Shown piece after piece: positions 55,617-64,000 of a stretch of DNA of 64,000 nucleotides. The position numbers were made by a program, and so were the translations under genes. Source of the stretch: an uncultured Lachnospiraceae bacterium (GTDB lineage: Bacteria > Bacillota > Clostridia > Lachnospirales > Lachnospiraceae); the NCBI GenBank assembly GCA_947644545.1, contig CANRZW010000001.1, positions 231,533-295,532 on the forward strand, written 5' to 3'. Under the pieces are notes generated by a model that searched no databases, was not told where the DNA came from, and saw only the letters and a program-made list of their open reading frames with translations. The stretch's first letter is position 1. Every line of letters begins with the position of its first letter.

Positions 55617-56642
55617 TCACTTTCGATATAAGTCATCCAGCTGATTTTTCAGTAATTTCAGATTCTTGACCACTTTCTCATAATCCATTCTCTTCGGACC
55701 GATGATGCCGATGGTGCCTTTCATGCCTTCGTCCAGCTCGTAGGTTGCGGTCACGATACTGCAGTCCCGCATCCCCTGTACCGGTGTCTCATTACCGATG
55801 TAAACCTGTATGCCGGTATTATTCTCATCTGCCAGATTATCCTGCACCAGTTCGCTTAACAGCTGCTTCTCCTCGAAGGTAGTAATCAATTCGCTGGCCC
55901 GTTCATGATCTGCCAGCTCCGGATACTTGAAGAAATTCTTCGTGCCGCTCGTATAAATCTCCAGATCCTCGTCGGCCTTGATGGCTTCGGCCACCGCGTC
56001 GATAACACCTGCCACGATATCGCTGTGGATCCCCGCCTGCTGTTTCATCGCGGCGATCATCCCCAGATTGATCTGCTCCATGGTCAGGCCGTTCAGGTGT
56101 GTGTTCAGCAGGATGTTCAGCTTAAGCAGCGTCTCGTCGCTTAATTCCTCCGCCACCGTCAGCATCGTGTTCTTGATCACGTTGCCTTCCACCACGATGA
56201 CCGCCAGGATATGTCTGCTGTCCACCCGGGAAAGCTGGATGAATTTCAGCTTGTTGCGGTGATACTGGGGAGCGGATACCATGGCGGCATATTCCGTATT
56301 GTTCGCCAGCATCTTCGCTGCCTGTTTCAGGAGATGATCCATCTTGTCTTCCTTCTCCAGAAGAATCTCCTTCATCTCCTCCACTTCCCGTTCCTTCTCC
56401 TCCATCATCTTATCCACATACAGGCGATACCCCTGATCGGATGGAATGCGTCCCGCGGAAGTGTGCGGCTGTAAGATATAGCCCAGTTCCTCCAGATCTG
56501 CCATCTCATTGCGGATGGTCGCTGAACTCAGATTCAAGTCGGTATATTTAGAGATCGTTCTGCTTCCTACTGGCTCACCCGTCTCCAAGTAAGTGCGGAT
56601 GATGGCCTGCAATATTGTATATTTTCTTTCATCTAACTGCAT
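55617..56642 (-). CDS. hrcA: Heat-inducible transcription repressor HrcA
   Basis: 341-aa repressor of class I heat-shock genes. N-terminal winged helix with TGEPVGSRTISKYTDLNLSSAT and IRNEMADLEELGYILQPHTS, followed by a GAF-like middle domain and dimerisation segment. It binds the CIRCE element immediately upstream of its own gene and needs chaperonin help to stay active. First gene of the hrcA-grpE-dnaK-dnaJ operon. The ATG has AGGAGA at a good distance. Confidence 0.97.
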   Translation of the reverse strand: MQLDERKYTILQAIIRTYLETGEPVGSRTISKYTDLNLSSATIRNEMADLEELGYILQPHTSAGRIPSDQGYRLYVDKMMEEKEREVEEMKEILLEKEDKMDHLLKQAAKMLANNTEYAAMVSAPQYHRNKLKFIQLSRVDSRHILAVIVVEGNVIKNTMLTVAEELSDETLLKLNILLNTHLNGLTMEQINLGMIAAMKQQAGIHSDIVAGVIDAVAEAIKADEDLEIYTSGTKNFFKYPELADHERASELITTFEEKQLLSELVQDNLADENNTGIQVYIGNETPVQGMRDCSIVTATYELDEGMKGTIGIIGPKRMDYEKVVKNLKLLKNQLDDLYRK

Positions 56643-56658
56643 ACCATTTCTCCTATTG

Positions 56659-56685
56659 TTAGCACTCGACTCTTAAGAGTGCTAA
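56659..56685. promoter_or_regulatory. CIRCE operator
   Basis: TTAGCACTC-N9-GAGTGCTAA, a perfect match to the CIRCE consensus, 17 bp before the hrcA start codon, between the promoter and the gene. Confidence 0.98.
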
Positions 56686-56699
56686 CATCTTCTAGTAGT

Positions 56700-56728
56700 A
56701 AGTTATCACTTAAGATTTTTATTGTCAA
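56700..56728 (-). promoter_or_regulatory. Promoter of the hrcA operon
   Basis: TTGACA (56723-56728), 17-bp spacer, TAACTT (56700-56705) on the minus strand. The CIRCE element lies directly downstream. Confidence 0.7.
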
Positions 56729-56769
56729 CATCTCCTTGCAAAATAATTATTAAAAAAATATAAAAGAAA

Positions 56770-56803
56770 ACAGCCAATCCAAGATTCTTCTCAGACTGAC
56801 TGT
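56770..56803 (-). terminator. Terminator of the DUF6465-like gene
   Basis: ACAGTCAGTC pairs with GATTGGCTGT (two G-U pairs), followed on the minus strand by TTTCTTTTATATTTTTTT. Ends 75-108 bp after the stop codon. Confidence 0.8.
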
Positions 56804-56877
56804 CCATATGCCATCACTGTTTTATAGTTTCCGAAACTATTTTTTCCGAAAATAATTAATATATGTAAGCCCGAAGC

Positions 56878-57351
56878 CTAAATATTGAAGTTGCCCTGTA
56901 CTTCGCCGTTGATCACATAGTAAACTATATTCTCTTCCGGCTTCACATAAAGCTCAACGGACTTAAAGTCCTTCTCATCCTGTTTCAGATCATAAACCCA
57001 TACATCCTTCGCACTCTTAACCAGATCCTCCGATGCATAGCTCTTTCCGCCAAACTGAATATGAACGGCTTCCTTTACTGCCGCCTTCTTAACCACGGTC
57101 TCTTTCTTTACAGTTTCCTTCTTAACGGCTGTCTTCTCCGCCGCAGGCTTTCTGCCCGGTTTCTTAGCAGTCGCAGTCGTCTTCTCCGCTGCCGGCTTCC
57201 TGCCCCGCTTCTTAACTTCTGCTGTAGTCTCTGTTACTGTCTCTGTCTTTGCTGCAGGCGCTTCCTTAGCTGTCTTTACTTCATCTGTCTTTGTATCTGC
57301 AACTTTAGCTGCCTCTTCCTTAGCTGCCGTTGTTTTCTTTGTTGCTGCCAT
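56878..57351 (-). CDS. Lys/Ala-rich protein with AT-hook-like repeats (DUF6465-like)
   Basis: 157-aa protein. Residues 1-100 are Ala/Lys/Thr/Glu-rich and contain two RGRKPAAEK / PGRKPAAEK blocks that look like AT-hooks; the C-terminal 60 residues (VHIQFGGKSYASEDLVKSAK...VELYVKPEENIVYYVING) form a compact beta-rich domain seen in Lachnospiraceae proteins called DUF6465. The tail suggests DNA binding, as in histone-like proteins; this is inference. The start at 57351 has AAGGAGA; the frame is open to 57435. It has a near-consensus promoter and its own terminator, so it is probably highly expressed. Confidence 0.75.
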   Translation of the reverse strand: MAATKKTTAAKEEAAKVADTKTDEVKTAKEAPAAKTETVTETTAEVKKRGRKPAAEKTTATAKKPGRKPAAEKTAVKKETVKKETVVKKAAVKEAVHIQFGGKSYASEDLVKSAKDVWVYDLKQDEKDFKSVELYVKPEENIVYYVINGEVQGNFNI

Positions 57352-57452
57352 GAAACTTCTCCTTCCCACAAGTCCGAACCGTCGGACACAAAATGTTACA
57401 ATGCTTACTTTTTCATAATCCTCAAACCCCTGCATTTTGGGACTCTATGGGG

Positions 57453-57481
57453 ATTTTAGCGCAATACCAATGCAGTGTCAA
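57453..57481 (-). promoter_or_regulatory. Promoter of the DUF6465-like gene
   Basis: TTGACA (57476-57481), 17-bp spacer, TAAAAT (57453-57458) on the minus strand, close to consensus. The leader carries a GTCCGA/TCGGAC hairpin near 57380. The rest of the 302-bp gap 57352-57653 shows nothing else. Confidence 0.85.
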
Positions 57482-57653
57482 GCAACAATCTGTTGCAAAT
57501 AGTTACTCTTTCCTCTTGTATTTTATACGAAATGACATACGTAAGATGTAAAAATGCCCATTTTCGTATCTGTGCCGTGCAGAAACACCGGAATGTCAGC
57601 CTTACACCCGCTTTTGCAATGCAGCCTTCCGGATGTACATAATCCTTGTACCG

Positions 57654-58484
57654 TTATGCAAACAGTGTAAAGTATAACAGCACCGCCGCCCCGAGGATGA
57701 TCCGATACCAGCCAAACACCTTGAAGTCATGCTTCTTGATATATCCCATCAGGAACCTGATCACGACCACGGATACCACGAACGCCGATACCATCCCCAC
57801 CAGCAGGACCGTAAGCTCCGCCCCGGTAAAATCAAACCCAAATTTCACGATCTTGAGCAGACTTGCTCCCAGCATTACCGGAATCGCCAGGAAAAAGGTA
57901 AATTCCGCCGCCACCGTTCTGGATACCCCGATCAACAGCGCACCAACGATGGTCGCTCCGGATCTGGACGTGCCCGGAAATACCGCCGCCAGAAGCTGAA
58001 ACACCCCGATCATAAAAGCCGTCTGGAACGTGATCTGTTGAAGTTCCGTGATCTTCGGCGACATGTTCTTATTCCGGTTCTCGATCACGATAAAAGCAAT
58101 ACCGAACACGATCAGCGCCACCGCAACACAGGGCGGATTATAGAACAGCGCGTCAAACACGTCATCGAACGCCAGCCCGATCACCGCCGCCGGGATACAC
58201 GCCACCAGAATCTTGAACCACAGCACGAAAATATCCGTCCGGATCACCGGTTTCTCCTTGAACCGGAAGGGAAAGATCTTATTCCAGAACAACAGCACCA
58301 CCGCCAGGATCGCTCCCAGCTGGATCACAACCAGAAACATCTCCCAGAACTCTTCCGACACATCCAGCTTCACGAATTCATTCAGCAGGATCATATGCCC
58401 CGTGCTGCTGATGGGCAGCCACTCCGTGATACCCTCCACAATACCAAATAAGATCGTCTTAAGAATCTCTATGATACTTATCAT
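57654..58484 (-). CDS. uppP: Undecaprenyl-diphosphatase UppP (BacA)
   Basis: 276-aa integral membrane enzyme that removes a phosphate from undecaprenyl diphosphate to recycle the lipid carrier for wall synthesis; overproduction gives bacitracin resistance. The two signature regions EGITEWLPISSTGHMILL and FPGTSRSGATIVGALLIG hold the catalytic Glu, His, Ser and Arg residues. AGGAGGT precedes the start. It appears as a single gene. Confidence 0.96.
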   Translation of the reverse strand: MISIIEILKTILFGIVEGITEWLPISSTGHMILLNEFVKLDVSEEFWEMFLVVIQLGAILAVVLLFWNKIFPFRFKEKPVIRTDIFVLWFKILVACIPAAVIGLAFDDVFDALFYNPPCVAVALIVFGIAFIVIENRNKNMSPKITELQQITFQTAFMIGVFQLLAAVFPGTSRSGATIVGALLIGVSRTVAAEFTFFLAIPVMLGASLLKIVKFGFDFTGAELTVLLVGMVSAFVVSVVVIRFLMGYIKKHDFKVFGWYRIILGAAVLLYFTLFA

Positions 58485-58604
58485 ATTCTTATCTACCTCC
58501 TGTTATACCAAATTCTGTCTGCTGCCGCAAACAGTATCATCTTATCATCTTTTGCCAATTACTTCCATACTATATTTATTTATGTTTTTCCTTTACTATA
58601 ACGA

Positions 58605-58638
58605 AAATCTGCGGGAAAGTCCTACTCCCCACAGATTT
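58605..58638 (-). terminator. Terminator of the aminotransferase gene
   Basis: AAATCTGTGGG pairs with CCCGCAGATTT (one G-U/T mismatch), followed by TCGTTAT on the minus strand, 13 bp after the stop codon. Confidence 0.7.
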
Positions 58639-58650
58639 CTCGCTCTCGTT

Positions 58651-59835
58651 TTAATATTCGCTTTTCACAAATCTTCTGAAGGCATCCAATGAACGCTCCA
58701 CCTTCTCCGTGCCGATGCAGTAGGCGATCCGGAAATACCCCTTCACTCCAAAGCTGTCGCTGGGCACCAGGATCAGGTCATATTTCTTCGCTTTCTCACT
58801 GAACGCCACCGCATCCTCCTCCAGCGCTTTCGGGAACATATAGAATGTTCCGCCCGGCTTCTCGCACGTAAAGCCCAGGTCGGTAAGCTCCCGATACAGA
58901 ATGTTCATATTCGTCTCATAGACCGACAGATCCGACGTCAAGTCCAGCACCTCCGCCACCGCCAGCTGTATGATGGACGGCGGGCAGTTATGGCCCGTTC
59001 CTCTGGAAATCTGGCTGCACATCGCACTGATCAGCTCCGCATCCGTACACGCCGGATTCACCGCCACATACCCGATCCGCTCTCCCGGTAAGGATAAGGA
59101 TTTGGAGAAAGAATAACAGGACAGTGTATTGTCATAGAACTTCGAAGGATACGGCGCATCCACCCCGGCAAACACAATCTCTCTGTAAGGCTCATCCGAA
59201 ATCAGGAAAATATCATGCCCGTACTCCTCCTGCTTTTTCTCCATAATCGCAGTCATCTGCCTGATCGTCTCGGTAGAATAAGCCGTTCCCGAGGGATTGT
59301 TCGGTGTGTTGATGAGTACTGCCGCCACCTTCTTCGTAAGCATCTCCTCGAACGCTTCCAGATTCACCTGAAAATGTTCCGTATCCGCAGGCACCACTCT
59401 AAGCTTCGCCCCGGTCAGATTAATATACGGTCCATACTCCGGAAAATAAGGCGCAAAGGTCAGGATCTCGTCTCCCGGCTGACTCACACAACGTACCGCA
59501 TGGGCGATCGCTCCCGCCGCTCCCGTAGTCATGAAAATATGGCTGCCCGTATACTGCATCCCAAACCTCTTATTAAGCGATGCCGCCACCTTCTCCCGCA
59601 CCGCCGGAATCCCCAGACTCTGGCTGTATCCGTGCAGTTCCATGGGATCCTTTTCCTGCAGCAGACGAATCATCGTCTCCGTAAACTCCTTCGGCGCCGG
59701 CACCGAAGGATTCCCCAGACTGTAGTCGAACACATTCTCATATCCGATCTCGGCTCCCCTGGCCGTCGCGAACTCCGACAACTGCCGGATTACCGATTTC
59801 CCCTGCAGCATATCCTTATACTTCTGTACGATCAT
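58651..59835 (-). CDS. Class I/II pyridoxal-phosphate aminotransferase
   Basis: 394-aa fold-type I aminotransferase. The PLP lysine is in SYSFSKSLSLPGERIGY, the cofactor aspartate region in FLISDEPYREIVF, with NTPNNPSGTAYS and C-terminal PGGTFYMFPKAL; the last Arg region YFRIAYCIG binds the substrate carboxylate. It is probably an aspartate- or broad-range aminotransferase; the amino-acid specificity cannot be deduced. Its start has AGGATG upstream, 31 bp after the stop of the alpha-galactosidase gene's neighbouring frame, but no functional link with the sugar genes is evident. Confidence 0.88.
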   Translation of the reverse strand: MIVQKYKDMLQGKSVIRQLSEFATARGAEIGYENVFDYSLGNPSVPAPKEFTETMIRLLQEKDPMELHGYSQSLGIPAVREKVAASLNKRFGMQYTGSHIFMTTGAAGAIAHAVRCVSQPGDEILTFAPYFPEYGPYINLTGAKLRVVPADTEHFQVNLEAFEEMLTKKVAAVLINTPNNPSGTAYSTETIRQMTAIMEKKQEEYGHDIFLISDEPYREIVFAGVDAPYPSKFYDNTLSCYSFSKSLSLPGERIGYVAVNPACTDAELISAMCSQISRGTGHNCPPSIIQLAVAEVLDLTSDLSVYETNMNILYRELTDLGFTCEKPGGTFYMFPKALEEDAVAFSEKAKKYDLILVPSDSFGVKGYFRIAYCIGTEKVERSLDAFRRFVKSEY

Positions 59836-59865
59836 AATTACTTAACATCCTGCCTTTCTTCTATA

Positions 59866-62076
59866 TTACTTCCTCACAAGGTGCAGCAATCTTCCCTTAA
59901 AATCACCCCACAGCGGCGGCACATTGATGCCCGCAAACTGCAGCGCATCTCCCCGGTACTGTGTCTGTCCGATTTCCGGCCAGTCCTGCGCATTCTCGAT
60001 CTCATAGACCGCCGTCAGGTCAAGCCCCGGTATCCTGATGCGCCGGCTGTGATAACTTGGCCGGTTCAACACCTGAATGTAAGTGACAAGCGCTTCGCTC
60101 TTATCCTTAGCCACTACCTCATAACAATCATAATAATGGTTTTCGGCAAAATGTGCAATCCTGTAATAGTCTCCCTCCCGCACCAGATCATTATACTTAT
60201 GGTACATTGCCGTCTGCTCCGGAATCATGGCCCGGTCTGCTTCCGGAATCTTCGTCACATCCAGCTCATAGCCGAATGTACCCGCCAGCGCCACATAGCC
60301 TCTTGTCTCAAAAGGCGTGGTTCGTCCCAATGCATGATTCGGACAATCGGACACATGAGCCCCCATAGTGGAAAGCGGATAGATCAGCGCCGTACCAGCC
60401 TGAATCGAAAGCCTCTCCACCGCATCCGTATCGTCGGAGCACCAGATCTGCGGGCTGTAGTACAGCATACCCGGATCGAATCTTGCCCCGCCGCCGGAAC
60501 AGTTCTCCAACAGCAGATACGGAAATTCTTTCGTCATCCGATCCTGCAGCTCATATACCGCCAGCACCTGCCTGTGGAATAATTCTCCCTGTCTGTCGGC
60601 AGGCAGTCCACAGCTTCCCATATCGGACAGCTGTCTGTTCATATCCCATTTCACATACTCAATATTCGCACTGCGCAGCACAGACGCGATCATATCATAC
60701 ACATAGTCCCGCACTTCTTTCCTGGTCAGATCCAGCACATACTGATTTCTGGCAAGGCTTCCCGTTCTGCCGGGAATGGCAAAAGCCCAGTCGGGATGTT
60801 CCCTGTATAGATTGGAATCCGGCGAGATCATCTCCGGCTCCAGCCAGATACCGAACTTCATCCCCAGCTTGTTGACTTCGTCCACCAGATATTTCAGGCC
60901 GCCTTTTAACTTCTCCTCATTAACCTGCCAGTCTCCCAGGCTTGAATTATCGTCGTTTCGGCTGCCGAACCAGCCGTCGTCCATCACCAGCATCTCTATA
61001 CCAAGACCCGACGCCTCCCGTGCGATGGAAAGCAGCTTATCCGTATCGAAGTCGAAATAAGTCGCTTCCCAGTTGTTGATCAGAATCGGCCGCTTCTTAT
61101 CCTTATATTCTCCCCTGATCAAATGCTTCCGGTACAGGTCATGGAAGGTTCTGGTCATGCCGCCGATCCCGCTGGCAGAATACACGCAGATTACCTCCGG
61201 CGCCTGGAACGCCTCGCCCGGCTCCAGTTTCCAACAGAAGTCCTGCGGATGGATCCCCATCAACGCACGCATACTACCGAACTGATCCCCTTCGATCTGC
61301 GCCAGGAAATTACCGGAATAGACAAAATTCATGGCATAAATATCACCGGTCTCCTCCGTGGTCGTCTTTCTTTTCCATGCCATAAAAGGATGCTCCTGAT
61401 GGCTGGACTCTCCCCGCACCGAAGATACCCCCTGCCTGCCCTTTAAGACGGGACGCGTCTGGATGATCCGCTCTCTCGCCCAGGAACCCTGCAGCGTAAT
61501 CATCTCATATTCCTCATTATCCATATCGATGCAGGCCGATAACACCTTCGTCAGATAAATCGCCTCTTTCCCGCCGTTCACGATCCGCACGCTCCGCGCT
61601 ATCGCATCGTTATCTGCAAAGATACTGTAAGACAGGATCACCTGCAGACCCAGCAGCTTATCTTCACAGGTAAGCTCCAGCGTCCGGCACGCATCCACAG
61701 TCCCGAAGGTCGCCGGCAGACCCGCCAGCTCTTCTTTGCCGTCGAAGATCCTGTGCGAGACATAGGAAAGCGATACGCCCGAATGGCCGCCCGCCGTGCG
61801 CACCATCAAAGCGCTTTCCCGATAATCCCCCAATCCATGACCCGTATACTCCATCGGGAACGTATCCAGAAACGAGGTTCTGTCCCTGTTGTTGCGTGAC
61901 GGCACGAAAGGCGGCTCCTCCGTCCGCATCAGATAAACCAGATTGTCATCCGTCAGCTTTCTTCCATAATAAATATGGCCGACAAAATTGTCCTCATCCA
62001 CGATACCAATACAGTAACTGGTATGTTCCGTATCTATCTTAAACACCCTGTTCTGTTCATTGTACTTGATCTGCAT
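59866..62076 (-). CDS. Glycoside hydrolase family 36 alpha-galactosidase
   Basis: 736-aa cytoplasmic enzyme. An N-terminal beta-sandwich, the TIM barrel beginning near PILINNWEATYFDFD and a small C-terminal domain are of standard length. The nucleophile is Asp478 in YVKWDMNRQ and the acid/base Asp548 in CSDDTDAVERL; ENCSGGGARFD is also characteristic. It removes alpha-1,6-galactose from raffinose-type sugars or galactomannan. The ATG at 62076 has AGGAG; an upstream frame to 62112 lacks a site. A leader of about 130-200 nt with two perfect hairpins precedes it. The aminotransferase follows 30 bp downstream. Confidence 0.94.
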   Translation of the reverse strand: MQIKYNEQNRVFKIDTEHTSYCIGIVDEDNFVGHIYYGRKLTDDNLVYLMRTEEPPFVPSRNNRDRTSFLDTFPMEYTGHGLGDYRESALMVRTAGGHSGVSLSYVSHRIFDGKEELAGLPATFGTVDACRTLELTCEDKLLGLQVILSYSIFADNDAIARSVRIVNGGKEAIYLTKVLSACIDMDNEEYEMITLQGSWARERIIQTRPVLKGRQGVSSVRGESSHQEHPFMAWKRKTTTEETGDIYAMNFVYSGNFLAQIEGDQFGSMRALMGIHPQDFCWKLEPGEAFQAPEVICVYSASGIGGMTRTFHDLYRKHLIRGEYKDKKRPILINNWEATYFDFDTDKLLSIAREASGLGIEMLVMDDGWFGSRNDDNSSLGDWQVNEEKLKGGLKYLVDEVNKLGMKFGIWLEPEMISPDSNLYREHPDWAFAIPGRTGSLARNQYVLDLTRKEVRDYVYDMIASVLRSANIEYVKWDMNRQLSDMGSCGLPADRQGELFHRQVLAVYELQDRMTKEFPYLLLENCSGGGARFDPGMLYYSPQIWCSDDTDAVERLSIQAGTALIYPLSTMGAHVSDCPNHALGRTTPFETRGYVALAGTFGYELDVTKIPEADRAMIPEQTAMYHKYNDLVREGDYYRIAHFAENHYYDCYEVVAKDKSEALVTYIQVLNRPSYHSRRIRIPGLDLTAVYEIENAQDWPEIGQTQYRGDALQFAGINVPPLWGDFKGRLLHLVRK

Positions 62077-62149
62077 CCACTTTCTCCTCTCATTTTCCCG
62101 GGGCTTGCCCATTTTTCGTAATCACTTAGCACCGCATTGCCACTACGCG

Positions 62150-62221
62150 GGAAGAATGCATGCTCTTTGCATTCTTCCGGACATGGTCTGGTTGTACTTG
62201 GGCTGTGTTCTTTGCAGCCCA
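62150..62221 (-). promoter_or_regulatory. Two perfect hairpins in the alpha-galactosidase leader
   Basis: GGAAGAATGCA (62150-62160) pairs with TGCATTCTTCC (62168-62178) over a 7-nt loop, and TGGGCTG (62199-62205) with CAGCCCA (62215-62221) over a 9-nt loop. A promoter-like TTGCTA-N16-TATACT and a TATAAT lie just upstream on the minus strand. Neither hairpin has a U-run; they could be mRNA-stabilising or regulatory. Confidence 0.5.
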
Positions 62222-62295
62222 TAGTATAACCCCATGTCTTATTATAGCAACCCCTACCCTATAAAGAAAGTGTATTATTTTGAAATAAAGTACGG

Positions 62296-63720
62296 TCAAA
62301 AACAGTGGACTCTGTACAGGATCTCCCACACACCGGACCCACAGCAAGCCTCCATGCACCCTTCTTTCTCTGCAAAGGCAAGCTCTCCCGCGGTCACATC
62401 CCCGGCGCCCTCCTCAAGACGGATCGTCGCTGTCGTATTGTGCGGAACCGTGACAGACAGTCTCCTTTCTCCCTCACATTCTCCCTTCTCCCAGGACACC
62501 CGAATCGATCCGTAAATACTCTCATAGGATCCACGGGCATACGACAGCCTGTCTCCCGTCTGCGGGCTGATGATCACATGATGATAGCCGGGATCAGTCT
62601 CGTCGATCTCGATTCCCAGCGCCACCCGGTAAAGCCATTCACCCACAGCCCCATACGCATAATGGTTGAAAGAATTCATATCAGGACTCCACATGGTTCC
62701 ATCCGGCTTTAAGCCGTCCCAATGTTCCCAAATCGTGGTCGCTCCCATTTTCACCTGATAAAGCCAGGAAGGAAAATCTTCCTGCAAAAGCAGGTCATAA
62801 GCTTCTTTGACATATCCGTTCTGACTGAGGGCGTGACAGAAATAGGGCGTACCCACAAATCCTGTCACAAGATGCCCGTTTTCCTTTTGCAGGAGGCTGA
62901 CCAGCCTGCCCGCCACAGACTTACGGAATCCTTCCGGTAGCAGCCGAAAGTACAGTGCGATAATATGTGCCGTCTGCGTCTGTACCGTCATTTTAGCGTC
63001 TTCCCGGAAAAAAGTCCGCCGGAACTTCTCTACAATCCTCTCATACAGCCTGGCATACTCCTGTGCATCCTCTTTCCTGCCCAGAACGTCTGCAATCTTA
63101 GCAAAAAGTCCCGTAGAATATGCGTAGTAGGCCGTACAGGTAAGCTCGTTTGGCGTCGCTCCGAAATAACTGCCCTCCTTAGCATCCAGCGCCACCCAAT
63201 CACCGAACTGCAGCCTGTAATTCCAGATATCATCCTGTGCATGATCCCGCATAAACCGGATCCATCTCTTCATGCTCTCATATTGTTCCAGCAGGATTTC
63301 CTTATCCCCATAGACAAGATAAAGCGTCCAGGGGATGATCACGGCCGCATCCGCCCAGGCAGCCGCCGAATGCGTTCCCTGGGACAGCAGCCAGTCGTCC
63401 TTTTCCTTCCCGCTGATAATATCCGGCACCACATGGGGAACGCCGCCCTCCTTTGTCTGATCTGCGGCCACATCCTTCAACCACTTGCCAAAGAATGCAT
63501 AGGTATTCATCAAATAGCAGGCCGTCCGGCAGAAAATCTGTGCATCCCCCGTCCACCCCATTCTTTCATCTCTCTGCGGGCAGTCGGTGGGAATGTCCAC
63601 GAAATTTCCCTTAAGGCTCCACAGGATATTATGTTGTAACCGGTTCAACAAAGGTTCCGAGCATTCAAAAGTACCCGTCTGCTCCATACGGGAATATAAG
63701 ACATATGCCGTTAAATCAAA
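62296..63720 (-). pseudogene. 5'-truncated GH78 alpha-L-rhamnosidase
   Basis: About 475 codons encode the (alpha/alpha)6 catalytic barrel and C-terminal beta domain of a GH78 enzyme, including the acidic cluster PTDCPQRDERMGWTGD and the general base in TIWEHWDGLKPDG. The family is normally 850-1100 aa; the N-terminal carbohydrate-binding and beta-sandwich domains are missing. Family-like sequence begins near 63720 (FDLTAYVLYSRMEQTGTF) and only 39 bp further upstream is the stop codon of a dehydrogenase fragment in the same frame. An ATG exists at 63687 but no ribosome site suits it. Probably a deletion remnant. Confidence 0.75.
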
Positions 63721-63759
63721 TGCCTCCTTCCCGGTCTGCGCAGTAGCTCTGCTTTGGAG

Positions 63760-63951
63760 TCAGCTCATCTTCACCACGGATTTGATCACATCATCCTTGT
63801 GATTTAAGCTGTATTCAATGGCTTCGATACAATCCTTAAACTCAAATACGTGAGAGACAATGCTCTTTAAAGGGATCAGTCCGCCGGCTACGGCCTGGAT
63901 CGCCTTGGGGTACAGATTCCGGTATCTGTAGACAGAATAGATCGTTCTGAT
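63760..63951 (-). pseudogene. 3' fragment of a zinc-type medium-chain dehydrogenase
   Basis: 63 codons ending in a TGA at 63760-63762 encode IRTIYSVYRYRNLYPKAI...GGLIPLKSIVSHVFEF...DDVIKSVVKMS, the C-terminal end of the sorbitol/xylitol (L-iditol) dehydrogenase group. The family is about 340-350 aa, so some 280 residues are missing. Homology stops at 63951, where a sequence like an IS21-type terminus begins; an in-frame TGA follows 7-9 bases further. Interrupted by an insertion or rearrangement. Confidence 0.65.
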
Positions 63952-64000
63952 GTTGTATCATTTTAGTTGACACCTAATACACAAGGATTTGATGTATAAT
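63951..64000. mobile_element. Possible terminus of an IS21-family element
   Basis: From 63954 the plus strand reads TGTATCATTTTAGTTGACAC, resembling the TG-starting terminal repeats of IS21-type elements of Firmicutes. It directly abuts the broken dehydrogenase gene. Only 50 bp are visible, so no transposase is seen and the assignment is tentative. Confidence 0.4.

Noticed and set aside
59215..60582. Long plus-strand frame across the aminotransferase and alpha-galactosidase genes
   Set aside because: Antisense of two proteins with intact catalytic motifs; no start signal and no domain.

Overview
The window reads as chromosomal DNA of an anaerobic, low-to-mid GC Firmicute, most likely a gut Lachnospiraceae (class Clostridia). 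Pointers are the hrcA-grpE-dnaK-dnaJ operon with a perfect CIRCE, ribonuclease J, a type III glutamine synthetase, the ireB-ruvX-DUF1292-rnj-ylbF-mltG-trmR-U32 order known from Bacillus and Clostridia, a thiI-cysteine desulfurase pair, a YjfB-type motility protein, a DUF6465-like protein and many plant-glycan hydrolases. Strong GGAGG ribosome binding sites sit before most starts. Nearly all genes lie on the minus strand; only three convincing genes are on plus (NIF3-like, YjfB-like, Crh-like HPr).

Layout (minus strand read right to left). 1-5.9 kb: a partial unknown gene, uvrA and uvrB, with a perfect LexA box upstream of uvrB. 6.1-8.4 kb: a FIST sensor protein and a soluble chemoreceptor as a two-gene operon. 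8.5-14.8 kb: a carbohydrate locus (GPH-type symporter, carbohydrate esterase, a large AraC-GH39 fusion regulator, and a divergent NIF3-like gene); two promoter regions carry paired 15-bp direct repeats at exactly 22-bp spacing. 14.8-19.3 kb: GH43, GH42 beta-galactosidase and a MATE transporter. 19.3-26.1 kb: envelope genes manC, S41 protease, M23 hydrolase activator, ftsX, ftsE and a CdaR/PucR-type regulator. 26.3-28.4 kb: yjfB-like gene with a sigma-D-like promoter, a CvfB-like RNA-binding protein and an acyl-ACP thioesterase. 28.4-30.2 kb: a small tRNA-Gln-associated islet with a PIN/UPF0175 toxin-antitoxin pair and decayed gene pieces, bounded by a 51-bp tRNA 3'-end duplication. 30.3-32.5 kb: glnN. 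32.6-38.3 kb: the conserved tRNA modification / RNA decay / cell-wall block. 38.4-45.3 kb: mtaB, a divergent Crh-like HPr, and prmA-vanZ-rsmE-nifS-thiI. 45.3-51.4 kb: a DUF3048 lipoprotein and a giant secreted subtilase preceded by a membrane-anchored protein that resembles part of the subtilase's own N-terminal region. 51.6-56.7 kb: heat-shock operon. 56.8-58.5 kb: DUF6465-like protein and uppP. 58.6-64 kb: aminotransferase, GH36 alpha-galactosidase, a 5'-truncated GH78 alpha-rhamnosidase and a 3' fragment of a zinc dehydrogenase that is cut by what looks like the end of an IS21-type element at the right edge.

No CRISPR array, rRNA operon or complete insertion sequence is visible. The most interesting items are the AraC-GH39 regulator whose glycosidase domain has lost its acid/base glutamate, together with its putative operators; the subtilase plus stand-alone prodomain-like partner; the His-less HPr; the catalytic-domain-less MltG; the FIST-chemoreceptor pair; and the tRNA-Gln islet. 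Product names rest on motif recognition by eye; no database search was possible.
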